A model generated the notes under the pieces. The model worked only from the letters and a program-made list of their open reading frames with translations, was not told the origin of the DNA and did no database searches. Positions 54,685-63,415 of a stretch of 64,000 bases of DNA are shown here, piece by piece; the first letter of the stretch is position 1; each line of letters starts with the position of its first letter. The position numbers were made by a program, and so were the translations under genes. Origin of the DNA: Maribacter sp. ACAM166 (lineage in GTDB: Bacteria; Bacteroidota; Bacteroidia; Flavobacteriales; Flavobacteriaceae); NCBI RefSeq assembly GCF_005771495.1, contig NZ_VAUW01000013.1:1-64000 (forward strand), read 5' to 3'.

Positions 54685-55857
54685 TTAAAGTTTTAGTTTA
54701 AACCCTTTTTTTTCAAAAAATCCCGCAAGAACAACAACCAAGTAGGAAAATATAAGTGAGCTCAAAAGGCCAATAATTCCTGTACTCAAAATTTTAGGCA
54801 ATTCAAAATTCAAAATATTTCGCATAGGATAAATGATATAGGGCAACAAATAACAAGTTAAAGTAGCAGTTCCCGCAGGAGCAATTATTCTAGACCAGCT
54901 AGTGATTTTTTTTCTATCTGCAACATAATGCAAAATAACAAAAAGAAAAAAGCCCATACCCGAACATATGGCAAGCCAAGAAGGGGTTTCCTGCATCTTA
55001 GAAATTCCCCATAGTGAACGAGTACCAAATCCGTATACGAGACATACGATACCTAACAGTAGCAAGACAAAATAACTTCGTTTTATGTTGGTATTTGATA
55101 ATTTAACAAATAGTAGTGAAGCCACAATACCAGCAGTCGTAAATGCGGGCACCGTACCACTAAATATTGTAGGAAAATAGTTGAGTACTCCACTAAATTC
55201 GGGAATAAATCCTTTTTGATTTAAAACGGAAAGAATATTAAAAATCAACCAGACAACCACCATAAAAGATAAATTTCCTCGTACGAAAATAAAAACCAGA
55301 GCATTAGCAAGGTATGCCCAACCAATAAGACCCAAGATACCCCACCATTGTGTTCGCATCCAATATTCTCCAGATGCTCCGCCTTTATAAATTATAGCCA
55401 AGTATATGAAAACAATAAAACCTAAAACCTGTAAGGGACGATGCCACTTTTTTGATACTGGACTTTTTGTCCAATTCGTCCAAATTAGAAATACCGCTAT
55501 TGCCATTAATATGCACCAAAAATACTTACCAACAACAATACCTTCATCATAAGCAGTCTCATAGTTAACCATAAAAACACCTATAAACAGCAATGACAAA
55601 GACCTAATAAAAATATGCTTGGCAATTAACCAACGGCTATCGCCTTTACTCAAACGATTCTCGATCGCAAAGGGTATACTTAAACCAACGATGAATAAAA
55701 ACAAAGGGAAAATGACATCTGAAAAGCCTAAATAATCTTCATTTGGTTTAGCATGTGCTAACCACTTAGGGACTTCTTCAAGTATCCAAAAGTCATTTAC
55801 CCAAATCATGAAGAACATGGTCAATGCTCTTAAAATATCGATAGATGCCAATCTCAT
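54685..55857 (-). CDS. DUF5009/HGSNAT-like membrane acyltransferase
   Basis: 390 residues with about ten membrane helices. It begins RLASIDILRALTMFFMIWVNDFW and continues SDVIFPLFLFIVGLSIPFA, which match the heparan-alpha-glucosaminide N-acetyltransferase/YeiB-like family. Members are thought to move acetyl groups across the membrane onto glucosamine. The setting among deacetylases and chitinolytic enzymes fits a role in acetylating or re-acetylating glucosamine units at the periplasmic face. It has 13-bp and 47-bp gaps to its neighbours. Confidence 0.8.
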   Translation of the reverse strand: MRLASIDILRALTMFFMIWVNDFWILEEVPKWLAHAKPNEDYLGFSDVIFPLFLFIVGLSIPFAIENRLSKGDSRWLIAKHIFIRSLSLLFIGVFMVNYETAYDEGIVVGKYFWCILMAIAVFLIWTNWTKSPVSKKWHRPLQVLGFIVFIYLAIIYKGGASGEYWMRTQWWGILGLIGWAYLANALVFIFVRGNLSFMVVVWLIFNILSVLNQKGFIPEFSGVLNYFPTIFSGTVPAFTTAGIVASLLFVKLSNTNIKRSYFVLLLLGIVCLVYGFGTRSLWGISKMQETPSWLAICSGMGFFLFVILHYVADRKKITSWSRIIAPAGTATLTCYLLPYIIYPMRNILNFELPKILSTGIIGLLSSLIFSYLVVVLAGFFEKKGFKLKL

Positions 55858-55904
55858 AAACGTGTTTAATTTTAAGTTAACATTAAACCAATATCAAGTC
55901 ATTT

Positions 55905-56732
55905 TTATTTCTTTTCCATTTTATAAGCATCGGCATAACTAATTAGTTTAATGTTTCTTTCTTGAACAATAGACTTAACTAAATCGCTGGTAATAGCATC
56001 AGTAACAGCTTGCCTATGTATAGCCATACGTACGTTTGCATCATGCCCCCTACCTAAAATAGCTCTTGTTTCTTCATTATTTAAGGCCGGGTGCATTATA
56101 AAAACATTAAGCCCTGGCTTAATGTTTTGCAAAAAATGAACCAATTCATCTTCCTTTTTATCTGGTTCATCTGTCCAAAAATTACCAGCATAATCGGTTC
56201 CAAAACCAACCGGAAGATTATATTCCTGCGATAGTTCACTACATATTTTATTTAGTCGTTTATCGGTAATCGGTAAAAACATATGCGTAGATAAATGGCT
56301 TATGTGTGGGATATATTTTAATGCCATATCTATTTGCGCTTTCAATTCATTTTTAATCTCAGCTTCATCCATAGTTGCTGTATACAAATCCGCTTCGGTA
56401 CTTACAAAATATCCATTTGAATCAACCAAACTTGGGGCATTCGTTAAGGGTCCCCACTTGTAATTATCCCATTCGGAGGTTAGGCATAAATGTACTCCAA
56501 CATCTAAACCCGGATTTTCTCTCAATAATGCTGCAGCTTCATAAAATTTAGGTGCTGGCACAATAACTTCTATTGATTTCATTATACCCTTCTTATAAGC
56601 ATGAATACTGGCTTGGTTTGCGGCATCACAAAACCCCATATCATCGCCCCGGACTACTAAATAAGAATCGCCTTGCCCGAATGAGCATAAGACTCCTAAC
56701 AATACCGCCGTAATAAAAAACAAATATTTCAT
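55905..56732 (-). CDS. ChbG/YdjC-family carbohydrate deacetylase, exported
   Basis: 275 residues with a signal peptide (ending LCSFGQ). Metal and catalytic residues are in VVRGDDMGFCDAANQA (D30, D31), DVGVHLCLTSEW (His) and STHMFLPI (His). Characterised members deacetylate chitooligosaccharides at one GlcNAc. The signal peptide sets it apart from cytoplasmic E. coli ChbG and fits periplasmic processing of chitin-type oligomers released by the GH18 and GH9 enzymes upstream. Confidence 0.85.
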   Translation of the reverse strand: MKYLFFITAVLLGVLCSFGQGDSYLVVRGDDMGFCDAANQASIHAYKKGIMKSIEVIVPAPKFYEAAALLRENPGLDVGVHLCLTSEWDNYKWGPLTNAPSLVDSNGYFVSTEADLYTATMDEAEIKNELKAQIDMALKYIPHISHLSTHMFLPITDKRLNKICSELSQEYNLPVGFGTDYAGNFWTDEPDKKEDELVHFLQNIKPGLNVFIMHPALNNEETRAILGRGHDANVRMAIHRQAVTDAITSDLVKSIVQERNIKLISYADAYKMEKK

Positions 56733-56795
56733 ACTAATTAAGTGATAGAATTAACAAATTAAAGCTTAAGTGTTTTCTACACGTATTTAAGTTTA

Positions 56796-59243
56796 TTAAA
56801 ATTCGGAGATTAACGACAGCCATTTTGTGGCTGATGAATTCCATATTTCTTTGTAGGTAGCAGTATTAAATTGCGGCCAGTAAGGCTCATCCCCGTTAAA
56901 TTTAGATTGCATACCTACTGGAATCTCACCAACGGTTTCTCCAAGCAGCGCTGTATATTGTTGCGCATAATTACTGCCTTCTCCCCATATAAGTGATTGT
57001 CCGAAAGGATTTTTTCCGACTATCCAGAATAATTGCTGTTCAGCAATATCTAACAGTTTTTTATCATTCAGAAATTTACCGCTAAGTGCGGCTGCTTTAC
57101 CTGTTGACAAATGAACTGCGGCATTACCTCTGAAAGAGAACCATACGGGGAAAACACGCAAATAATGCTCTGAATCAAGTTTAACTCCATTTTCCAATTG
57201 CTTCTTGTAATCTTTTCCGGCCCCTTCGGAAATTCCAACCTGTACTCTGTAAAAATTGAGAGAATCCTTTACCTCATCCACATGATATACTCCACTTGGC
57301 ATCATACCATAGGGATCTACATATTTCATAATTGTTTTTAAATAATCACCATACATTTCAATAGATGCTTTCCATTTTTGATAATCAGGATTATCGGGCT
57401 GTGTTTCACAAAGTGTAGTCAAGGCCTGCATATAAATGAAGTCGCGAGATTGATGGGTGTAATGAACAATTGACTTTTTATTTAAGTCACGATAAAAGAA
57501 CCCGCGCAATCTATCCTTATCTTTCAAAGGTTGGGTTCGTTGGCAATCTAAGGTATACTTTATTGCCTTGGCAGCTTCCTTGGCGTAATACTGATCTCCT
57601 GTTAATTTGAACAACAAACTTGCACTGTATGATATATTGGCCATATACTGGCTATTGGAAGCCATTGCCGCATGGTCCCCGCCGCCGCCGCCGCTCAACT
57701 CATCGAATCCAAGGCGGTCGAATCTTTCTTTGGCAAAAGCATAGTCTTCAATAGCTACTTTTTGTAAATTAAACTTTAGCATTTCATCATCCGCTATCAT
57801 CGTTGAAGCGTAGGCTTCTATTCCCGAAAAAAGAAAATTTTCAAAAGCGCGATCATGGACCCTTACTTTTCTGCGTTTTGTAGAATCATCTTTAGTTCCT
57901 ATAAAACCATCGGTCCATAAATTGGTACCCCAAGTTTGGGCACGATACCCATCATCTAGTCGGGTTTTAAGAATATAATCAAGACCCCATTTTGCCTCTT
58001 CCATTAACCTAAGGTAGAGTTCTTGATTGTTTTTCTCTTTCGCATTACTAGCCATTTCTAGTAATGAATAAGCTAATTCCCCAGTTTGTAATGTTTGTTG
58101 TGACATATCTGCCGCATCGTGCCAACCTCCATTCACAGGAAATACTTTTTCATTAAATGTACCATTCAAGTCGGCATGGCAAGCCCCGTGCTTACCAGGA
58201 ACCGGATAACCACATCGTTCACAAAAGATAAAATTCAGTACTCGCCAAGCGGAATCGTCCCAAATGTTTTGGTTGATATAAAAAGGTTTGGTAGTTACCT
58301 CCCCAACCCGGATTGTATATTGACCCTCTTTTTTGAAATCACTAAAGTTGATGGTCTCAAAATCACCGATAAGGGTTTTCTTTCTATTGATTTTCCCATT
58401 GTAAACCACGTCATTTGTTGCGTGGTCAATCAACTCAAAATTACCATTGTGCTTTTCGACTCTCACAATAGCCGATTTATCACTCTGCACGCGGTATCCG
58501 GTGGTGGAGTGTATTATTCTATTTTTTGCAGGAGTCCAACCGCTGACTACTTCTGGGTTTTCAACGGTTTCTAGCGATACGGCATCAATATCAAATATCA
58601 GCGAATCGCCCATAGTTCGTTCTTTGCCAAATACTTCAATGGCGAATTTTAGTTTGGTTACTTTATCACGCGGTAGTTCAGGCATTTCTACAAAGACTTC
58701 GTTCCATTGTCCGTTGATCAAATTCATTTCATGGATACCTTCACGCCCATATTTGTCGGGGACTTTGATCTTTCCATCATTTTCTATATATAGATTCAGA
58801 TAGATACTACGGTCACCTTCACAATTGGGATAGATGAACAGTCTTATCCGGTTATATTTTTCCCAGTTAGCCCCATTTACGTCGAAACTAGCCATCGAAG
58901 TGCCAAAACCTAATCCCCAATCTAAAAATTGAGGGTAGGTTGTGGGTGCTGTCAACCTCAGGCTGTTTTTTCCTGATATACTTCTCTCCTTTGTAAGTTT
59001 CAGTCCACCAATACCTTCGTGAGACCATCCATTCAGGTCTTCCATATCACTGAACAAATCACTCTTGACTACTTTTTTGGTTAATCCAAAAACTTCAAAA
59101 GACTTACTGTAATCAAGCGGTAGTGGACTATTGTGGAGATAGCCCGTATTGCGAATATCCTTTTTTAATTTTTCATCTATTTGAGCCCATAAAAAATTGG
59201 TGGCACAAAGAACCAATGCTAGTAAAATCAATATTTTTTTCAT
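56796..59243 (-). CDS. Glycoside hydrolase family 9, secreted
   Basis: 815 residues with a signal peptide (ending NFLWAQ). An N-terminal carbohydrate-binding-like beta sandwich (about 60-215) is followed by a CelD-type Ig domain (VVSGWTPAKNRIIHSTTGYRVQS, about 235-325). The GH9 catalytic barrel has the catalytic Asp pair in WHDAADMSQQT (about 370-385), FCERCGYPVPGKHGACH and the C-terminal WIVGKNPFGQS and TYKEIWNSSATKWL, whose Glu is the probable general acid. GH9 members include cellulases and exo-beta-glucosaminidases. In this amino-sugar setting the latter is more likely. Confidence 0.85.
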   Translation of the reverse strand: MKKILILLALVLCATNFLWAQIDEKLKKDIRNTGYLHNSPLPLDYSKSFEVFGLTKKVVKSDLFSDMEDLNGWSHEGIGGLKLTKERSISGKNSLRLTAPTTYPQFLDWGLGFGTSMASFDVNGANWEKYNRIRLFIYPNCEGDRSIYLNLYIENDGKIKVPDKYGREGIHEMNLINGQWNEVFVEMPELPRDKVTKLKFAIEVFGKERTMGDSLIFDIDAVSLETVENPEVVSGWTPAKNRIIHSTTGYRVQSDKSAIVRVEKHNGNFELIDHATNDVVYNGKINRKKTLIGDFETINFSDFKKEGQYTIRVGEVTTKPFYINQNIWDDSAWRVLNFIFCERCGYPVPGKHGACHADLNGTFNEKVFPVNGGWHDAADMSQQTLQTGELAYSLLEMASNAKEKNNQELYLRLMEEAKWGLDYILKTRLDDGYRAQTWGTNLWTDGFIGTKDDSTKRRKVRVHDRAFENFLFSGIEAYASTMIADDEMLKFNLQKVAIEDYAFAKERFDRLGFDELSGGGGGDHAAMASNSQYMANISYSASLLFKLTGDQYYAKEAAKAIKYTLDCQRTQPLKDKDRLRGFFYRDLNKKSIVHYTHQSRDFIYMQALTTLCETQPDNPDYQKWKASIEMYGDYLKTIMKYVDPYGMMPSGVYHVDEVKDSLNFYRVQVGISEGAGKDYKKQLENGVKLDSEHYLRVFPVWFSFRGNAAVHLSTGKAAALSGKFLNDKKLLDIAEQQLFWIVGKNPFGQSLIWGEGSNYAQQYTALLGETVGEIPVGMQSKFNGDEPYWPQFNTATYKEIWNSSATKWLSLISEF

Positions 59244-59292
59244 TATGTTCTATTTTTTGACATTCTTTTGTTATTCGAATACTCTGTTCACT

Positions 59293-60441
59293 TTATTGTT
59301 GATTATAACTGAATTCTTTGTTCAACACGCTAATTAGATAGAGTTTAGGGTCGCTGAAATAGGTCCAAAACATGGCACCTGCGAGTCCATGTTCTTGTAT
59401 ATAATCACATTTTAATTTTACCGATTCTTCATCATCGTACGTAATAAAATGTTTCTCTTTTTTATTAAACAGATAAGGAGCTTTTGACTCCTCATCCCAA
59501 TAACGCACATACCCATTTTTATTTACTAGACTATCTTTTATAAAAGAGTAACCGCCGCCAGATTTTGGTGAAACGGGAATTTGATACAGCCCATTGTTGT
59601 CTGTACTTGCAACCACTTTTCCTTTGCCATAAAATCCTATGCCCATGACAACTTTTGAAAGATCAACACCTACTTTTTTCAGATTCTGTATAGTTAAATC
59701 TGCAGAATACAGATAGGGCCTGTTCTCTGGAGCATATAAATTTTGATGATGCGAAGACAAATTGTCGTACGTATTGTCAAAATCGTAGCTCATTACGTTT
59801 ATGTAGTCGAGGTACTTTTGTGCAACCTCCATTTCGGTATGCTGTAAAAACTCTCTTGAACCACCAATAGCAGTTGTTACAAAATATTGTTTTTTGGTTT
59901 TTTTTCCCAATGCATCAAGTTGCTCACGTAAATACCTAAACAGGTTAGTGTAATTCTTTCCATCTTCTGACCTAAAAGTGTTATCATCACCCTTCATACC
60001 AGGGTATTCCCAGTCTATATCCACACCATCAAAGTTGTATTTCTCAACAATATCTACAGCGCTTTTAGTAAATTTCATGGTTAATTCATCGGTCAGCGTT
60101 GCGTCTGAGAAATGTTTGCTCCAAGTCCACCCTCCCACAGAAATCATCAGTTTCAAGTCAGGGTTGATTTTTTTAAGCTCGTTCAATTTCCGAAAATTAA
60201 CCGTATCGGTCTTTTCATTGTGCAGCCAAGCAAGGTTATCTTTAATATCGACAAAGGCATAATTGATATGTGAAAGCCTTTTGGTATCAATTTTATTTGT
60301 TTCAATAAGGTTTCCATTATAACCCCCTACATAACCTATAATAACTGGTTTTTTGATGTTTTGCGCCATTAAACACTGAATACTAGACAGACCCAATACT
60401 AGGCTTAATGAAAGTTGAATAATTATTTTTTTGAAGTGCAT
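59293..60441 (-). CDS. GH18 chitinase, secreted
   Basis: 382 residues with a signal peptide (ending CLMAQ). The GH18 signature FDGVDIDWEYPG (137-148) gives D138, D141, D143 and the catalytic acid E145; SVGGW (101-105) is the second conserved motif. It cuts beta-1,4-GlcNAc polymers or related glycans. It is the first gene of the leftward cluster. The 580-bp region shared with the divergent kinase gene should contain the main promoter. Confidence 0.92.
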   Translation of the reverse strand: MHFKKIIIQLSLSLVLGLSSIQCLMAQNIKKPVIIGYVGGYNGNLIETNKIDTKRLSHINYAFVDIKDNLAWLHNEKTDTVNFRKLNELKKINPDLKLMISVGGWTWSKHFSDATLTDELTMKFTKSAVDIVEKYNFDGVDIDWEYPGMKGDDNTFRSEDGKNYTNLFRYLREQLDALGKKTKKQYFVTTAIGGSREFLQHTEMEVAQKYLDYINVMSYDFDNTYDNLSSHHQNLYAPENRPYLYSADLTIQNLKKVGVDLSKVVMGIGFYGKGKVVASTDNNGLYQIPVSPKSGGGYSFIKDSLVNKNGYVRYWDEESKAPYLFNKKEKHFITYDDEESVKLKCDYIQEHGLAGAMFWTYFSDPKLYLISVLNKEFSYNQQ

Positions 60442-61024
60442 ACTACTATTTTTTGTTAGTGCTTAATTATCTTTCGTTAATCCTAAAGCCAAATATTCTT
60501 TGACTATAACCATTCTTGTAATCGCAATTTTCAATACTATTGAGCTTACCTAAAAACCATATCCAACATTCGCTGATGACACTACTTCAAAATGGCCATC
60601 TATTGAGAACTTGTATAGGTTCTGATTGTTCAACCCTATAAAGTATTTTTAAACTAAATCCGTTCTTTAGTAGTTCATCAACTATAAATTCCGAATTCAC
60701 TTTATATAATCGTTTTAAAAATACGCTTGATTTTATTAGCGTTTATTGAGACTTTTGTGTCGATATGAAATGCATATCAAAAACTTAACTAGTTCTTTCC
60801 GAACCGAAAATAAGATTATTATATAGCGACAATTTTATTTTTATCTAAACTGCACATATTTGTTGATCAACGGCTCGTCTCTTTAGATAACCGTCATTGA
60901 AGGTTTGAATATAATGACATTACTCTTAAAGAATTTTGAAAACGATTGACATATCACTACTTTTCACCTAATTAAAATACACTTAATTTAATACGCTAAG
61001 GTGATCTGGAATATCGAAAAAAAT
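60442..61024. promoter_or_regulatory. Divergent promoter region between the glycan cluster and the two-component system
   Basis: About 580 bp with no gene. It lies between the starts of the GH18 gene (leftward) and the histidine kinase gene (rightward), so it should carry both promoters and any binding site for the LytTR regulator. I did not find a perfect repeat that I would call a LytTR site. Confidence 0.5.
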
Positions 61025-62047
61025 ATGAGACTAACCATATCTCGCAAGTACCATATCCTATTTTGGCTCCTTTATTTTGCTTTTAATTCAATTCGATGGG
61101 GCAGTTATTTTGACGATTATTGGTATTCCTTTAAATCGAATTTGATAGAGTTTCCATTACATATTATTATCGTGTATTTTAATATTTACTATTTAGTTCC
61201 CAAATTTATAATCGGCAAGAAATACAAATCTTACATTACCTCATTAATAATTGTCCTTGGAATAAACTACTTCGTAAGAATCGGCCTTGTTTACTGGCTT
61301 GTAACGACTGACACATCGCCTATAGTGCAAGGGGAGAGTGACTTATTCAGTTTTAATCATATTATTGCCATTACACTTGGAGAAATTTATGTGCTAGCAT
61401 TGGTATCGGGCATTAAATTTACCATTGATTATGTCATTCAACTGAACAAGAACAATCAACTTTTAGAGCTTCAAACCGAAACTGAAATGAACTACCTAAA
61501 GGCACAAATTCAACCTCATTTTTTCTTTAATACCTTGAACAGTTTGTATGCCCTGACGTTGAAAAAATCTGAAAAAGCAGCGGAAGTGGTTTTGAAATTG
61601 TCAGAAATCATGGAATACGTTTTATATGATTTGAACAAAAAGAAAATACCTTTGCTTAAAGAAATTAACTATGTACGGAACTATATAGAATTAGAGCAGA
61701 TTAGGAGGGGTGATTTGGTTGATTCTAATGTCGAAATTATAGGTGAAATAGATGATATATTACTTCCTCCATTTTTATTTCTTCCTTTTGTCGAAAATTG
61801 CTTTAAGCATGGCCAGTTGAGTTCAGGGAAAATATGTATTAAAATGACTTTTAAAAGGGATGAAAAAGAGCTTGAATTTGTATTAGTGAACAGTTATGAA
61901 CAAGATAATTTTCCCAAAGTCAAGTCTGGCATAGGAATTATAAATGTAAAAAGAAGGCTTGATTTGAACTACGGAAATACGTTTCAACTGAAAAACTATC
62001 CTACTGAAAATGAATATATAGTTGTCTTAAAAATCCCCCTTAAATGA
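61025..62047 (+). CDS. LytS/YehU-type sensor histidine kinase
   Basis: 340 residues from ATG 61025 (a GTG at 61001 would add 8). Four membrane helices come first, then a coiled linker (NQLLELQTETEMNYLKAQIQ) and the His_kinase domain with QPHFFFNTLNSLYAL (the phosphorylated His) and the ATP-binding part FLPFVENCFKHG and SGIGIINVKRRL. It overlaps its response regulator gene by 4 bp and faces away from the glycan cluster. It probably senses an envelope or carbohydrate-related signal. Confidence 0.88.
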   Translation: MRLTISRKYHILFWLLYFAFNSIRWGSYFDDYWYSFKSNLIEFPLHIIIVYFNIYYLVPKFIIGKKYKSYITSLIIVLGINYFVRIGLVYWLVTTDTSPIVQGESDLFSFNHIIAITLGEIYVLALVSGIKFTIDYVIQLNKNNQLLELQTETEMNYLKAQIQPHFFFNTLNSLYALTLKKSEKAAEVVLKLSEIMEYVLYDLNKKKIPLLKEINYVRNYIELEQIRRGDLVDSNVEIIGEIDDILLPPFLFLPFVENCFKHGQLSSGKICIKMTFKRDEKELEFVLVNSYEQDNFPKVKSGIGIINVKRRLDLNYGNTFQLKNYPTENEYIVVLKIPLK

Positions 62048-62796
62048 AAATAAATTGTTTGATAATTGATGATGAACCTCTTGCTATAAGTGTATTGGAA
62101 TCCTATATTAAAAAACTGGATACTATGACCGTAGTAAATACGTATACCAATGCCATAGATGCCCTTCAGGATATAAAAAGCGGAAGTATTGATGTTGTTT
62201 TTTTGGATATCAATATGTCACGAATTACCGGCCTTGATTTTCTACGCACCTTAAAAATTTATCCTTTTATTATCATTACAACCGCGTATCGTGAATATGC
62301 ATTAGAGAGCTACGAGCTTGATGTTCTTGACTATTTGGTTAAACCTATCCCTTTTAATCGATTTTTAAAATCAGCAAATAAACTTAGTGATAGGCTAAAT
62401 GTAAGAAAAGAAGAAGTAGTACGCATGGCATCAGAACCCCATATTTTTCTTAAAATAGATAAGAAGATGGTAAAAGTCGTCTTAAATGAAATTCTCTATA
62501 TAGAAAGTTTAAAAGATTATATTAAACTTCATACAACGACCGGTTACCGCATTGCATATAAAGCATTATCAAGTATTGTTGAAGAACTGCCTTCTGAAAA
62601 TTTTATAAGAGTTCACAAATCATATGCTGTAGCAATCAACAAAGTAGAATCACTTGATGGTAATCGAATTGAGATCAAAAACAAAATCGTGCCTATTGGT
62701 AGAATTTATATAAAAAAGGTAAAGGAGCTAATTCTTAACGGCAATGTAATCTTTCCCAAGAATTTTATACCTCCTAAAAGCGGTGAGATAAATTGA
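62044..62796 (+). CDS. LytTR-type response regulator
   Basis: 250 residues. The receiver domain has D9, D10 and the phosphoacceptor D55 (VVFLDINMSR), with K in LVKPIPFNR. The usual Pro after the LDIxM motif is Ser. The C-terminal LytTR DNA-binding domain (IFLKIDKKMVKVVLNEILYIESLKDYIKLHT, then FIRVHKSYAVAINKVESL) follows. It is cotranscribed with the kinase and may regulate the divergent glycan genes. Confidence 0.88.
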   Translation: MKINCLIIDDEPLAISVLESYIKKLDTMTVVNTYTNAIDALQDIKSGSIDVVFLDINMSRITGLDFLRTLKIYPFIIITTAYREYALESYELDVLDYLVKPIPFNRFLKSANKLSDRLNVRKEEVVRMASEPHIFLKIDKKMVKVVLNEILYIESLKDYIKLHTTTGYRIAYKALSSIVEELPSENFIRVHKSYAVAINKVESLDGNRIEIKNKIVPIGRIYIKKVKELILNGNVIFPKNFIPPKSGEIN

Positions 62797-63231
62797 GAAC
62801 AACTGGGGAAGGACTATCTTAAATTTTTTAAACAGGAAATAGTTAGTTATGCTGCCCCAATTATTTTCTGTGATTATTGTAATCGCATCATATAAAAAAA
62901 GGGAGGCTATTTAATAATGACTTGAAACGAACAAGGTTGGTAATCCACTCTCTAGTCTTCTAACGAAGCTCGAAAAATATTTTTTTTTGCAACGTTAATC
63001 GAAGACAAACAGGATGGTTATTTACGTTAAGGAAATCATCAAAAATTAAAGTGTAATCCTTTCTAAAAAGGCGTGCATCAAAAATACTTTAGTTTGATAG
63101 CTAAGTAGCTTATCTGAAATCCGAATAAGAACGACTTAGGTCATTCATAATCTAGAAACATACGAACCTATTCATTATTACGAAAAACGAGAGAAAATCA
63201 AGTGTTGCACCTATGTTTTACCTCTAATAAA

Positions 63232-63257
63232 AAAGCCGAGATGTAAATCTCGGCTTT
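63232..63257 (-). terminator. Terminator, strongest on the minus strand
   Basis: gccgagat and atctcggc pair around a 4-nt loop. On the minus strand the stem is followed by a run of T, so it fits as the terminator of the tRNA-Leu gene whose 3' end lies immediately to the right. Confidence 0.75.
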
Positions 63258-63264
63258 CCCTTGC

Positions 63265-63280
63265 TGTACTCGAGGCGGGA
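63265..63280 (-). other. Truncated tRNA-Leu 3' end, attachment site of a second element
   Basis: On the minus strand the sequence reads tcccgcctcgagtaca: the T-stem 3' strand, a 7-nt acceptor strand ctcgagt and the discriminator A. The tRNA breaks off at the T-loop and unrelated AT-rich sequence follows. A tyrosine recombinase gene begins 135 bp to the right. This is the classic picture of attL next to an integrase. The tRNA identity is from memory and inference. Confidence 0.6.
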
Positions 63281-63415
63281 ATATTCATTTAATATCAAAT
63301 GAAACCATATGAGGCCAAATGACTGTAAATCAGTAATTTAAAATGTTAAAAATTTGCTTCGCTTTCCTTTTATTTCCTATTTTTAGATGAAAACCGTCAC
63401 TCAACCGTCACTTTT

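Larger units (their letters stand above)
62797..63415. other. Noncoding region before the second element
   Basis: About 620 bp without a gene. The last part holds a terminator (63232-63257) and a truncated tRNA-Leu 3' end (63265-63280). Confidence 0.55.

Noticed and set aside
58119-58803. Two long plus-strand open frames opposite the GH9 gene
   Set aside because: They overlap a well-supported glycosidase and show no domain or start signal.
61001-61024. GTG start for the histidine kinase
   Set aside because: The ATG at 61025 is better placed and adds no missing domain. The extra eight residues show no conservation sign.
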